Shown here: in pieces, positions 1 to 8,973 of the stretch | Layout: each line of letters starts with the position of its first letter | Position numbering within the stretch: position 1 is the stretch's first letter | Origin: Hungatella sp. UBA3147 | GTDB lineage: Bacteria > Bacillota > Clostridia > Lachnospirales > Lachnospiraceae | Length of the DNA stretch: 64,000 bases | Assembly: GCA_002365025.1 (NCBI GenBank) | Contig: DEYX01000251.1 | Location: forward strand, 1-64,000 | Reading direction: 5' to 3' | The notes under the pieces: model-generated | Told to the model about the DNA's origin: nothing | The model's database searches: none | The model's input: only the letters and a program-made list of their open reading frames with translations | Made by a program: the position numbers and the translations under genes

Positions 1-710
1 AAAGGTATACCTGTAAGGTGTTTCCCTACATCTTCTGCAAACCGGTAATAATCCTCCGGAATTCCTATATCAATAAAATACCCGCTGCTTACAAGGCCAC
101 CCAGCTTTTTCCCTTCTGAAAGCCACTTTGGAATCATTACCTGTTCCAGGGACACCTTTCCTTCGGGAATCTCATCAAGCAGATCACGCCTGAGTAAATA
201 AATGCCGCCGTTTATGGTTCCCCGGCGTTTTTCCTCAGTCTTCTCATTAAAGGCCGTAAGCCAGCCGCCTTCTAAAACAGCCTGTCCGTAACGGGATACA
301 TCAGGCACTTCCCTGAGTACCAGAGCCATGTCTAAATCCCGTTCTTTTCCAAGTTCCATAAGCTTATTGTAATCAATCCGGTAAAAGGTATCAGCATTTA
401 GTACTAAGAATCGGTCTGAATGTATTTGAGATCCTGCATTTTTAATGGCACCTGCGGTTCCTAACAACTCTTCTTCATAAGCATAAGAAACCCGGATCCC
501 CCATTTGGATCCGTCTTTAAAATATTCTTCTACCATCGAGCCTTTATAGCCTACAGCGAAAATTATCTCCGTCACTCCATGGCGGACCAGCTCCAATACT
601 ACATATTCCATAAATGGCTTGTCTCCGATCAGCGCCATAGGCTTTGGTCTGTCGCTTACTACGGAACGGAGCCGTGTGCCCAGGCCGCCTGCCAGTAAAA
701 CTGCCTGCAT
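1..710 (-). CDS. Sugar-phosphate nucleotidyltransferase, HddC-like (3' end outside window)
   Basis: This enzyme family transfers a nucleotidyl group from NTP to a sugar 1-phosphate, making an activated sugar in the cytoplasm. The start is the ATG at 708-710, preceded by AGGAGG about 7 bases upstream. The N-terminus reads LLAGGLGTRLRSVVSDRPKP, the glycine-rich nucleotide loop plus the RPKPM signature, and LNADTF carries the metal-binding Asp. About 236 codons are visible, close to the full length of HddC-type guanylyltransferases, so little is missing beyond the left edge. It is the last visible gene of the export operon. D-glycero-D-manno-heptose 1-phosphate guanylyltransferase is the best guess. 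A mannose- or glucose-1-phosphate enzyme is possible, because the sugar cannot be read from sequence alone. Confidence 0.8.
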   Translation of the reverse strand, partial: MQAVLLAGGLGTRLRSVVSDRPKPMALIGDKPFMEYVVLELVRHGVTEIIFAVGYKGSMVEEYFKDGSKWGIRVSYAYEEELLGTAGAIKNAGSQIHSDRFLVLNADTFYRIDYNKLMELGKERDLDMALVLREVPDVSRYGQAVLEGGWLTAFNEKTEEKRRGTINGGIYLLRRDLLDEIPEGKVSLEQVMIPKWLSEGKKLGGLVSSGYFIDIGIPEDYYRFAEDVGKHLTGIP

Positions 711-755
711 AACTGTACCCTCCTGATATTATTTCTTATGGTTATTATAACATAA

Positions 756-900
756 GTCCGCAGTGAAGAACATAAAACCTGCGGTATACGTACTTACGGC
801 TTTCGCCCTATGAAATAAGCCATAAGATTTTTTATTATGTACAAGTACAAAGATAATCTTTCCCAGCCTTATTTCACACTGCTCATACTTTTCGTGGTTA
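756..900. repeat. Intergenic hairpin repeat element, copy 1
   Basis: This ~145-bp element lies between the acyltransferase stop and the nucleotidyltransferase start. It begins GTCCGCAGTG, contains CGCCCTATGAAATA, then inverted arms built around AAGATTwTT and AATCTT, and ends with CTCATACTTTTCGTGGTTA. A second copy at 7443-7593 shares the same beginning, middle and end in the same orientation. The arms would fold into one long imperfect hairpin. No coding role is seen. Confidence 0.7.
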
Positions 901-935
901 GTATATCATATATCCTTTCGAACAATCCAGGATGA

Positions 936-2027
936 TCATTTCCCCGGATTCCCTGATTGGGAGCGAAGCATGCCTCCCAGGCCATGAATGACCTTTCTTG
1001 CTCCAATTGCAAATATGACCGGAAGGACAATTCCCAGAACAAGATACAGAACATGGAGTTCCGGATAGGAATGGGGGAAGCCTCCCTGATTTTCTGCAGG
1101 CTCCAGTATCATCTGGGCATAAATCCGGTCGCAGACCTTAAATGCCAGAAAATGCAGAGCCATGATGTCAAAGGAATATTTTCCAAGCAAGGCCGCAGTC
1201 TTCCCTGCGATCGGAGCCTTCTGCAAACACTTGGCTGCATAGCAGCAGAGATAAATACCGGCTGCAGAAATGATATAAAAATTGATTCCTCCTGGTATCT
1301 GATTGGCGGACAGCTCCACACTTTCCTCTGTGAACATCAGGAAATAATAGAAAAGCCCTGCGCACAAAGCAGCACCATACCATGTTACATATTTTTCAAT
1401 GGAAATCTTCCATGTCCGCACAGCATATCCGCCATAGTAAACCGGAATCACCAATAGGGCTGTCTGAAGGTGGTAGTTTAAGAAAATCTCTCTCCGGATG
1501 AGGATTGCACCAAAAAGCCCTGCTCCAACGCAGAGAGCCGCTGCTGCCCATGGACAGAAAGAATCCGGAAGATAGTTCCTGCAGAACCAGAGAATGACCG
1601 AAAAGCCAGTTCCTGCCCCCAGCATAAGAGGCACGAACCACATCGCTCCTGACGGTCCTTCCGGACATCGTAAGAACAGGGTATTTGCCATGGCAAGGAT
1701 CATCTCCTTTTTGCCGTAGTGTGCATCAGACAGAAAAAGCAGATACTTTGAAAGCAGGTTATGTAGTAAAACGAACAGGCCCCCATAGCAGAAATAGGGC
1801 ACCCACATATTCTTTAACCGCCTTGCAAAAAAGTCAAAGGGGGTATCCCCGTAACGCTCTTCATTATAGAAGTATCCTGAAATGAAAAAGAATATGGCCA
1901 GATGGTAATAATACACCGTCCGAATGGCGATCCCCAGGTTCTGTGAATGGCCAAACACAATAGATACGATTCCGATCCCCTTTAAAATATCCCAGAACAA
2001 AAGCCGGTCTATTTTTTTCTCTTCCAT
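936..2027 (-). CDS. Acyltransferase family 3 membrane protein
   Basis: A polytopic membrane protein of 363 residues with about ten hydrophobic segments. The N-terminus FWDILKGIGIVSIVFGHS matches the acyltransferase-3 / fucose 4-O-acetylase group: a D-x-x-K-G-I-x-I motif followed by the conserved His. Such proteins O-acetylate extracellular or lipid-linked sugars using a cytoplasmic acyl donor. The chosen start (MEEKKIDR) has GGAAGAGG five bases upstream; in-frame ATGs at 2060 and 2087 are weaker alternatives. It follows the large glycosyltransferase in the same operon, so it probably decorates the exported polymer. The acyl group and acceptor sugar are unknown. Confidence 0.8.
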   Translation of the reverse strand: MEEKKIDRLLFWDILKGIGIVSIVFGHSQNLGIAIRTVYYYHLAIFFFISGYFYNEERYGDTPFDFFARRLKNMWVPYFCYGGLFVLLHNLLSKYLLFLSDAHYGKKEMILAMANTLFLRCPEGPSGAMWFVPLMLGAGTGFSVILWFCRNYLPDSFCPWAAAALCVGAGLFGAILIRREIFLNYHLQTALLVIPVYYGGYAVRTWKISIEKYVTWYGAALCAGLFYYFLMFTEESVELSANQIPGGINFYIISAAGIYLCCYAAKCLQKAPIAGKTAALLGKYSFDIMALHFLAFKVCDRIYAQMILEPAENQGGFPHSYPELHVLYLVLGIVLPVIFAIGARKVIHGLGGMLRSQSGNPGK

Positions 2028-2122
2028 GCGATCCTCTTCCTTTCCCCTTACTTTCTCCATAGTTCCTTTCTCTACATTCAAGTACACCCTTACAATCTGC
2101 CGTCCGGCACAGCCAAAGGCTT

Positions 2123-2179
2123 AAAACGGCATGGCACCGCACCCGGTCATACCGGGACGGGTTTACCTGTTTGCCGTTT
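2123..2179 (-). terminator. Large inverted repeat after the glycosyltransferase gene
   Basis: AAACGGCA and TGCCGTTT form the outer arms, with an inner CCCGGTATGACCGGG stem-loop. It starts right at the glycosyltransferase stop codon. It lacks a strong T-run, so it may be a partial terminator or an RNA-stability hairpin within the operon. Confidence 0.4.
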
Positions 2180-5100
2180 AAAAATCTTCTCCGATTACGT
2201 TCCAGGCAGCGTCTATACTATGATAGCTGCGGATATAATTCTGGGTTTCCATACACATCTGCCTGCATCGTTCAGTGTCCTGATACAGGGAAATAACCTC
2301 CCCTGCAAAAGCCGCCGGCTCATCTCTCACAACCATAACCTTTTCTGCCTCCGGGATTCCCTCTGCACCGATGGAGGTGGTGACCACCGGAGCGCCGTTA
2401 TATAAGGCTTCGATGACTTTTCCCTTAACTCCTGCGCCGTAACGCAAAGGTACTACGACTACCCGGCAGCTTGAATAGAGTCTTGTCAGTTCCTCTTCTG
2501 ATACAAATCCCTTTACAATGATTCCGCTGCCCGGCTGCTCCAAAGCCTTGATTTCATCCGTCACCTTGGAGCCAACGATATAGAAATCAATGGGAAGCTG
2601 TTCCCGGATCAGAGGGAATATTTCCTGTGCAAACCACAAAACTGCATCTGCGTTAGGGGGATGGGCAAATCCTCCTACAAACAAGATCCCTTCCCTTTTC
2701 TCAAAGTTATCTGGAATCTGGTTTAAGAACTTTTCATAAACATAGGCCACAATGGCTTTCACATGGATGGTCGGCTCTATCTCATGAATGGCTTCCCGTT
2801 CCACATAAGAAGGATAATAGGAAACCGCAGCCTTTCTCATCAGGCGAAGCTCCACGGACTTCCAATATTCAGAGGACTCCCTTTTCTTAGGATCTCCGGT
2901 CAGCTCATACTCCCGGCCTTCCCTTAAGAAGTGAAGGTCATGCCCATAATAGATCATCTTAATGTTTGTTTTGTCTTTGATAAAATCTATATATTTGGCA
3001 GCAATATGGGGACGGTTCAAATAAGCTACCTTGATGTCATCTCCATGCTCCTTTAACCAGTCCCAGATTTTCACCTGGAATTCCTTGCCGTAAAGAATCT
3101 CAATTCCCATCTGCTGCAAAGCGGTGGAATAAGGTTCCTCATGAAGGAAATTATCTCCCAGGAACTTTACAACGTAGCCCTTTTCCAAAAACATCTTCAA
3201 ATACTGGAAGGTAGTCTTTGAACCGGCATCCCGGTCATAGGTGGGAACATAATGATCCACTACCAGAATGATGTCCTTGCCCTGGCTTCTCTCCCTGGCC
3301 CGGAATACATCGGGATTCCCGTCATTTTCACTTTGCAGTTTGAATTCAGCTGCCCATTTTTCCCTTAGCTTAAGGCCATTTTCCACCTGGTACCGTTTAA
3401 GGCCTGAGCCATTGACATCCGTTCCGTTGGAAATGCCCTCAAAATGTATGACCTTGGAGAAAGGCTGGTAAACTACCCGAAGGCCCGCTTTGCGCACCTC
3501 AAAGGCAAGGTCAGAATCCTCACAATAGGCAGGGGCAAACCGGTCGTCAAATCCGCCGATCCGCTTCCATAAGTCATTGGAAAGAAGGATGGCGGCTCCG
3601 GATATATAGTCCACATCTTTTACATAGTTGTACTCCGGCTTGTCCGGATCATCAAGGCGTCCGTAATTCCAGCCGGAACCGTCACGGAAGATGATCCCAC
3701 CTGCTTCCTGCAGGCGCCCATCAGGATAAATCAGCTTGGACCCTACCATGCCGATGGTTGGGTCTGATTCGATTAAGTTCACCAGGCTGCTTAGCCACCC
3801 TTCTGTTACCTGGGTGTCATTGTTAAGGAACATGACATATTTTCCCCTGGCAGCTTTGGCTGCCTGATTGCAGTTCCGCAAAAATCCCTGATTGGTTTCA
3901 TTGCGGCATATGACCACGTTTTCCGTAAATTTTGAAAGTTCAGCCGTTGCATCTGTAGAAACATCGTCTGCTATGATAACCTCATATACCACATCCCTGG
4001 TATGTTCCAGAATAGATGCAAGACAGGCATAGGTGTAATGGATCTGATTGTAGACCGGGATAACGATGGATACCATGGGATGGCCCTCTTTAATAAAACG
4101 AAGCTTTCCATGGGTACGGTAGGCATCTCCAATCTTCATATCTCCTTCGATCAGATTCCTTCCTTCCTCTGTTGTATAGAGGCGGAAAGATTTCAGAGGA
4201 TGAAATACTGTGTCCTTGGCATAAAACAGCAGCTTCCGCTTTCTGGACCCTTTGGGGAACCTTTCGTTAAAGATTCTTCCCAGCTTTCTTCTGGCACGGA
4301 ATGTTAATGCCTCGTGCCCCTGAAGCCAGGCGATCATCTCTCTCATATCGTCGCAATCTGTCCGCAGGGTCTGAATGATCATCTCCTGGTTGGTCACATG
4401 ATTGTCGGTCAGGCGCTTTTCTTCCTGCTGCCTGGTGATGAGCACATCCTTTTCCCGTATCTCCATTTCCATCTGTGAAAGACGTTCCTTTGTCTCATCG
4501 ATCACCTGGGACAGGCCATACATATCCTCTGGCAGGGCATGGGTTTCCTGCATGTAATTGACCAGATAGATCTGCTGGTTCTCTCCGTGGACATATTCCT
4601 GAAAGCAGCGTTCCATCTCCTCGTACGTTGCAATACGCTCTGCCTCCACGCCGAACTCTTCCATAAAGGCTTCCATGGAACCATAGGACAAAAGGCTTTT
4701 ATACTGCTCGTAAAAGTAATAAAGAACCCGGAACTTTATAAAAGTGACCGGAACCGGGAAGGAAAATACCCATTCATAGTCCAGGAGATATGGACCGTCT
4801 TCGGTCATCATGATGTTTTCAAAAAGGCAGTCAATGTTGGAGGTTTTAAACGCCCAGTCTTTTTCACCTGCCTTAGCGAGTTTTCCAAATACCTCTTCAA
4901 ATTCGGCCGTTGTGGTGAAAGGGATGATGCAGTTTTCCTTTACGTCCAGGATCAGGGAAAGCCCGTCTTCCATTTGGGATACGGAAACCTTTCCGTTACG
5001 GATCTCTCTTCCAAGCAGCTCGGAAAGGGTCTGACCCTTAAGGAATTCGAAACGGGCGGTTTTTTCATCCGGACTTATGGAAACCCCGGCAACCTTAAGC

Positions 5101-5282
5101 TTTTGACTTTGCGCTGCAAGGCTTTTATATTTTTCACCAAGGGATTTTATATGTGCAGCACCCTCAGGCCTTAAGGCTGTCTTCTCCACAAATGGACAGC
5201 CTTCCTCTTCCACCAGACTGGTGCGGATCTGGAACGCTTCCCTGCGGGTCTTATTGTATTTTACAAAGTTAATTTTCTTCAT
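2178..5282 (-). CDS. Multidomain glycosyltransferase: kinase-like region, coiled coil, GT2, GT4
   Basis: A 1034-residue cytoplasmic protein with several parts. Residues about 1-230 resemble a lipopolysaccharide-kinase or aminoglycoside-phosphotransferase fold, with NIDCLFENI followed by LLDYEW (catalytic-loop and metal-Asp-like). Residues about 255-320 are charged and heptad-like, probably a coiled coil. Residues about 402-620 are a GT2 domain (VSIVIPVYN, FLNNDTQ, CEDSDLAFEVRKAG). Residues about 670-1034 are a GT4-type domain (GILFVGGFAHPPN, GAGVKGKVIEAL). Similar GT2-GT4 fusions build rhamnose-rich or O-antigen-like chains exported by Wzm/Wzt, and those genes lie just upstream. The start overlaps the methyltransferase gene by 14 bases, indicating coupling. 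The kinase-like part could phosphorylate or cap the chain (inference). Confidence 0.85.
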   Translation of the reverse strand: MKKINFVKYNKTRREAFQIRTSLVEEEGCPFVEKTALRPEGAAHIKSLGEKYKSLAAQSQKLKVAGVSISPDEKTARFEFLKGQTLSELLGREIRNGKVSVSQMEDGLSLILDVKENCIIPFTTTAEFEEVFGKLAKAGEKDWAFKTSNIDCLFENIMMTEDGPYLLDYEWVFSFPVPVTFIKFRVLYYFYEQYKSLLSYGSMEAFMEEFGVEAERIATYEEMERCFQEYVHGENQQIYLVNYMQETHALPEDMYGLSQVIDETKERLSQMEMEIREKDVLITRQQEEKRLTDNHVTNQEMIIQTLRTDCDDMREMIAWLQGHEALTFRARRKLGRIFNERFPKGSRKRKLLFYAKDTVFHPLKSFRLYTTEEGRNLIEGDMKIGDAYRTHGKLRFIKEGHPMVSIVIPVYNQIHYTYACLASILEHTRDVVYEVIIADDVSTDATAELSKFTENVVICRNETNQGFLRNCNQAAKAARGKYVMFLNNDTQVTEGWLSSLVNLIESDPTIGMVGSKLIYPDGRLQEAGGIIFRDGSGWNYGRLDDPDKPEYNYVKDVDYISGAAILLSNDLWKRIGGFDDRFAPAYCEDSDLAFEVRKAGLRVVYQPFSKVIHFEGISNGTDVNGSGLKRYQVENGLKLREKWAAEFKLQSENDGNPDVFRARERSQGKDIILVVDHYVPTYDRDAGSKTTFQYLKMFLEKGYVVKFLGDNFLHEEPYSTALQQMGIEILYGKEFQVKIWDWLKEHGDDIKVAYLNRPHIAAKYIDFIKDKTNIKMIYYGHDLHFLREGREYELTGDPKKRESSEYWKSVELRLMRKAAVSYYPSYVEREAIHEIEPTIHVKAIVAYVYEKFLNQIPDNFEKREGILFVGGFAHPPNADAVLWFAQEIFPLIREQLPIDFYIVGSKVTDEIKALEQPGSGIIVKGFVSEEELTRLYSSCRVVVVPLRYGAGVKGKVIEALYNGAPVVTTSIGAEGIPEAEKVMVVRDEPAAFAGEVISLYQDTERCRQMCMETQNYIRSYHSIDAAWNVIGEDF

Positions 5283-6048
5283 GACGGCTCCAAATGGTTA
5301 AAAATGAATTGGCAAATGTCTCAAACTGCTTTCCCTCACATACCTCGTCGAACATCTTTCCTAAATCAAACTTCAGATATTTCGGATAATCATAGGCCAA
5401 TATGGCGTGAGTTAAATCTCCCTTGCCTGGCAGATATTGATCGGAATACAGAGTGATGGGCAGGCGGTAGTCGGGCATGGGATAATGGAATTCGGCATTA
5501 CCCGATCTTCCGTCCTCTCCGCACAAAAGCTCCAGGATCTCTGCCCTAGAAAGCCGGTCTTTATCCGGAACCGCACCGGCCTGATATTTTAGGCCCAGGC
5601 GGTTGCATATGGAAAGGATCAGCTTTCCTTCCGGCTTTAATAGGGATTTTGCTTTTCTTATGTGTTTGTCATATGGCGGCCTTAAGGAACCCACCATCAC
5701 TACATAGTCGAAGCCTTCCTCTTCAAAGGTGTCTAAATCTCCGGTTATATATCGGATGTTTCCCTGTTTTTCATTGCGCAAACGATTAAATGACAGATTA
5801 TTACTGTCAGGGTCAAGGACGGTTACCTCTCTGACCCGCCTGCTGTATAGGCCGGTCAGGGCGCCGTAATCGGATCCTACCTGAAGCAGAGAGCTCTCCT
5901 CATCAAATTCATACCACTCCAGAAGGTTCTCACGTATATCTGATAATGCATAGAGGTAATCCAGGTTTGGATTCTCCTGCAGCAGCTTTTTCGTATCTCC
6001 ATTATATTTTAAAAACAGCTTCTTAAGTTCAGGGCTTAAATCATTCAT
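5269..6048 (-). CDS. SAM-dependent methyltransferase (class I)
   Basis: A 259-residue protein with a Rossmann-type SAM-binding core. Motif I reads LLQVGSDYGALTG at about residues 54-66, the acidic motif II is VTVLDPDSNN, and YVVMVGSL with LKPEGKLILSICN gives motifs IV/V. It sits between the Wzt ATPase and the large glycosyltransferase and overlaps the latter by 14 bases. In Wzm/Wzt systems, such methyltransferases often modify the non-reducing end of the polymer to stop elongation, and the Wzt C-domain recognises the cap. That role is an inference from context. The methyl acceptor is unknown. Confidence 0.8.
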   Translation of the reverse strand: MNDLSPELKKLFLKYNGDTKKLLQENPNLDYLYALSDIRENLLEWYEFDEESSLLQVGSDYGALTGLYSRRVREVTVLDPDSNNLSFNRLRNEKQGNIRYITGDLDTFEEEGFDYVVMVGSLRPPYDKHIRKAKSLLKPEGKLILSICNRLGLKYQAGAVPDKDRLSRAEILELLCGEDGRSGNAEFHYPMPDYRLPITLYSDQYLPGKGDLTHAILAYDYPKYLKFDLGKMFDEVCEGKQFETFANSFLTIWSRHEEN

Positions 6049-6061
6049 GGACGTTTCCTCC

Positions 6062-7408
6062 TCACTCTCCTGCCCGGTGAAGCTTTACGCTTACTTCCGG
6101 TTCCATATCATAAATACCTACTGTATTTTTATTGGAAATGACCGTAATATTTGCGATGTCATACAGGCGGTGGAAAACAACATGCTCCCCGTTTTCAAAT
6201 CCAGTGCAGCTCATGGAAAGAAGATACTCCCCTCCCTGAAGGGTCATTTTCTGATTAAACTCCACCTCATATTCATCGCCTTTTCTCACGGCCTGCACAT
6301 CAGAGGCCTCGTACATGGTGTTGGTGCCGGTTAAATCGGCTCCCCGTTTATCTTTGATGGTATAGGTAAAGATGGGTGTTTCAATATGGGTATGGAAATG
6401 GATCCGCTCTTTAATGGTAAAGCGTTCTCCTTTCAGGAGGAGGTTGGTTACATTTCCTCTTTCATCCAGAAGACCAAAGTCTACAATCTCCGCTCTCTTG
6501 TCACCGTATTCGGTGCGGGTTGGATTGATCGTCAACCTTTCCTTCATAAGGCCTTCCAGGCGGGAGTTTTTAGACTGTGCCAGAATAGTAGCCTGGTCTC
6601 CGGAAAAATCGTTTAATATGCCGCTTCTTATTTCTTCCAGTTCTTCTCCAAGATCGTCCATTTGATTTGCCAGGATCTTTTTATAAAGATCCACCATCTT
6701 TCCTGGCTCTCCTTCGGCGATAAAGTTGCCTTTGTTTAATACTACCACACGGTCACAGTATTTGATGATTGCACCCATATCATGAGTGACCATTAATATC
6801 GTGGTTCCATTCTGGCGGATATCTTCCATTCGGCGGTAGCATTTGGCCTGGAAAAAAACGTCTCCAACGGACAGGGCTTCGTCAACGATCAGGATTTCTG
6901 GCTCCACGTTGATTGCCAGCGCAAACGCCAGGCGGACGAACATACCGCTTGAGTAGGTTTTTACTGGCTGATAAACGAAGTCACCGATGTCTGCGAAGTC
7001 TAAGATGTCCTGAAGCTTTCCATCCATTTCTTTTTTGGAAAAGCCCATCATGGTGCCATTCATGTAAATGTTTTCGATTCCGGTATAATCCATATTAAAT
7101 CCGGCCCCCAGCTCTAAAAGAGCAGAAATCACACCATTTACCTCTAAACTGCCTGAGGTGGGGGTGAGGACTCCGGTAATGATCTTTAGTATGGTGGACT
7201 TGCCTGATCCATTGGTTCCGATAATTCCTACGGTTTGTCCTTTTTCCACATCAAAAGAAATGCCGTTTAGGGCATAGAAATCTTTGTGGTAGTTTTTGTG
7301 GGTTATGCTTAAAGCCTCCTTTAACCGGTCGGAGGGCTTTTCGTATAATTTATAGATTTTTGTTACGTTATTAACAGTTATTGCTTTGTTGTTCCATTCT
7401 ACGGACAT
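6062..7408 (-). CDS. Polysaccharide ABC transporter ATP-binding protein with C-terminal sugar-binding domain
   Basis: This 448-residue ATPase powers export of a lipid-linked polysaccharide with the permease encoded just upstream. It has Walker A GTNGSGKST, the signature SSGMFVRLAFA, Walker B ILIVDEAL and a switch His in MVTHD. After about residue 290 it carries a beta-rich extension typical of Wzt proteins that bind the modified chain end. The start chosen is MSVEWNNK, which has GGAGG five bases upstream. The reading frame stays open further upstream, but that extension is translated from the hairpin repeat and looks non-coding. Confidence 0.9.
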   Translation of the reverse strand: MSVEWNNKAITVNNVTKIYKLYEKPSDRLKEALSITHKNYHKDFYALNGISFDVEKGQTVGIIGTNGSGKSTILKIITGVLTPTSGSLEVNGVISALLELGAGFNMDYTGIENIYMNGTMMGFSKKEMDGKLQDILDFADIGDFVYQPVKTYSSGMFVRLAFALAINVEPEILIVDEALSVGDVFFQAKCYRRMEDIRQNGTTILMVTHDMGAIIKYCDRVVVLNKGNFIAEGEPGKMVDLYKKILANQMDDLGEELEEIRSGILNDFSGDQATILAQSKNSRLEGLMKERLTINPTRTEYGDKRAEIVDFGLLDERGNVTNLLLKGERFTIKERIHFHTHIETPIFTYTIKDKRGADLTGTNTMYEASDVQAVRKGDEYEVEFNQKMTLQGGEYLLSMSCTGFENGEHVVFHRLYDIANITVISNKNTVGIYDMEPEVSVKLHRAGE

Positions 7409-7442
7409 TGAATCCTCCATGTTACATAAAATTATCCCACAG

Positions 7443-7593
7443 GTCCGTAGTGCAGCATGGGAAACTTTCAGTTTCCCATGCTCACGGGCATTCGCCCTAT
7501 GAAATATGTCAGGAAAAGATTTTCTTATGTGCGAGCACAACGAAAATCTTTTTCTGCCATATTTCGCACTACTCATTGCTTTCGTGAAGGTTA
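7443..7593. repeat. Intergenic hairpin repeat element, copy 2
   Basis: The counterpart of the 756-900 element. It begins GTCCGTAGTG and ends CTCATTGCTTTCGTGAAGGTTA. It contains a perfect 12-bp stem, GCATGGGAAACT with AGTTTCCCATGC around a 3-base loop, and then arms of about 50 bases that pair imperfectly (GGAAAAGATTTTC with GAAAATCTTTTTC around TGTGCGAGCACA). It lies between the permease stop and the ATPase start, and its last three bases are the permease stop codon. Confidence 0.7.
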
Positions 7594-8403
7594 TAGTACA
7601 TCAGAAAAGTGTGGGCGCAGTTTTTTAAATACTTTCAGCCCTATAAGCATCAGGACAATGGTCACTGTCCAGAAATAAAGTCCCAGGGTCGGCCGTTCTG
7701 TCAGCCAGTTTCCGGTCAGCATGCTGTCACGGTATCCGGCCACGACATAATAGAAAGGATTTAGCTTAAGCAGTACCGGCAGCCAGGATGGAATTGCCGG
7801 AAACATCTCCGGCGCCCACATTATCGGCACCATCCACATGCCAAACTGCAGAAAGATCCCTATGATCTGAGCCATATCCTTGAAAAATACATGAATGGCA
7901 CTGGTAAGATAAGCAATGGCCAGTGACAGCATGGAGCTTGCAAAGGAATAATACAAAATCTGGATCCAGCTTGCCTTTGGAAGGAAGCCGTAACAGAAAA
8001 ATACCAGGATCATGATGATTGCAAATATACCATGTACCATCAGGCAGGAAATCATCTTAATGACCGGAAGGATTTCTACCCGGAACACCACCTTTTTCAC
8101 CAGATAATTATATTCCTGAAGACAGCCCGTCCCCATATTCAGCACCTCGCTGAAATAAAACCATGGCACAATGCCTGGAATCAGCCAAAGCACGTAAGGG
8201 TAATCCGGGACCGGAGGTACGCTTTTAAAGCCCATCTGGAATACGAAAAAGTATACCAGCACGGTTGCCATAGGCTGCAGGAACATCCAGGCAATTCCGA
8301 AATAGGAACCTACAAACCGTTTTTTAAAATCCGCCTTTGAAAGATCCAGAATGAGCTTTCTTTTTGTAATAATCTCTTTTATTAAGGAAACCAGATAATT
8401 CAT
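7591..8403 (-). CDS. Polysaccharide ABC transporter permease (Wzm/TagG type)
   Basis: A 270-residue ABC-2 type exporter permease. It has a hydrophilic N-terminus (KADFKKRFVGSYFGIAWMFLQPM, here read as the typical Wzm/TagG opening) and about six membrane segments, with LKLNPFYYVVAGYRD near the C-terminus as in TagG/RfbA family permeases. It pairs with the Wzt-like ATPase downstream to export an O-antigen- or teichoic-acid-like polymer. The start has GAGAGGAGAAAACC upstream. The 180-base gap to its ATPase gene is filled by the hairpin repeat, which is unusual because these genes are normally nearly contiguous. Confidence 0.9.
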   Translation of the reverse strand: MNYLVSLIKEIITKRKLILDLSKADFKKRFVGSYFGIAWMFLQPMATVLVYFFVFQMGFKSVPPVPDYPYVLWLIPGIVPWFYFSEVLNMGTGCLQEYNYLVKKVVFRVEILPVIKMISCLMVHGIFAIIMILVFFCYGFLPKASWIQILYYSFASSMLSLAIAYLTSAIHVFFKDMAQIIGIFLQFGMWMVPIMWAPEMFPAIPSWLPVLLKLNPFYYVVAGYRDSMLTGNWLTERPTLGLYFWTVTIVLMLIGLKVFKKLRPHFSDVL

Positions 8404-8418
8404 GGTTTTCTCCTCTCA

Positions 8419-8973
8419 CTAAAATTTGAAGGTGTCCCGGATTCCGCTCCATTTCTGATCCTTCCCAGAAATGACCAGCTCCATACCTTCCTCAATCGGC
8501 CAGTCAATGCCAATTGACGGGTCACTCCATAAAATACCGCCCTCATCACCCGGGTGATAGAAATCGGTACATTTATATGCGAATTCTGCCTCATCGGATA
8601 AAACTAAAAATCCATGGGCAAAGCCTTCCGGAATGTAGAACTGCTTTTTGTTTTCTGCAGACAGCTCCACCCCGAACCATTTACCATAAGTTTCAGAAGC
8701 GGAACGCAGATCCACTGCAACGTCAAATACTTTTCCTCTTACGACCCGTACCAGCTTTCCCTGGGGGAACTGCTTCTGGAAATGAAGCCCCCGCAGTACG
8801 CCTTTTGTAGACATGGACTGGTTGTCCTGTACAAAAACCATGTCAAGTCCGGCTTCTCTAAAATCATTCTGATTATAGGTTTCCATGAAATATCCTCTGG
8901 TATCGTGAAATACCGCAGGCTCAATGACAAAAAGTCCTTCTATTCCGCATGCTGATACCTTTATCTTTCCCAT
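8419..8973 (-). CDS. rfbC: dTDP-4-dehydrorhamnose 3,5-epimerase
   Basis: A 184-residue cupin-fold epimerase that converts dTDP-4-keto-6-deoxyglucose to dTDP-4-keto-rhamnose in dTDP-L-rhamnose synthesis. The family motifs are clear: HDTRGYFMETYNQNDF, LRGLHFQ (catalytic His), GKVFDVAVDLR, YIPEGFAHGF, and YKCTDFYHP. It is the first gene of the minus-strand export operon and supports a rhamnose-containing polymer. The other dTDP-rhamnose genes (rfbA, rfbB, rfbD) are not in this window. Confidence 0.95.
   Translation of the reverse strand: MGKIKVSACGIEGLFVIEPAVFHDTRGYFMETYNQNDFREAGLDMVFVQDNQSMSTKGVLRGLHFQKQFPQGKLVRVVRGKVFDVAVDLRSASETYGKWFGVELSAENKKQFYIPEGFAHGFLVLSDEAEFAYKCTDFYHPGDEGGILWSDPSIGIDWPIEEGMELVISGKDQKWSGIRDTFKF

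Noticed and set aside
4539..5174. 211-codon plus-strand ORF inside the large glycosyltransferase
   Set aside because: It is antisense to well-conserved coding sequence, has no ribosome site and no recognisable domain.
7409..7576. N-terminal extension of the Wzt-like ATPase
   Set aside because: It is translated from the hairpin repeat; the family start with a good ribosome site is at 7408.
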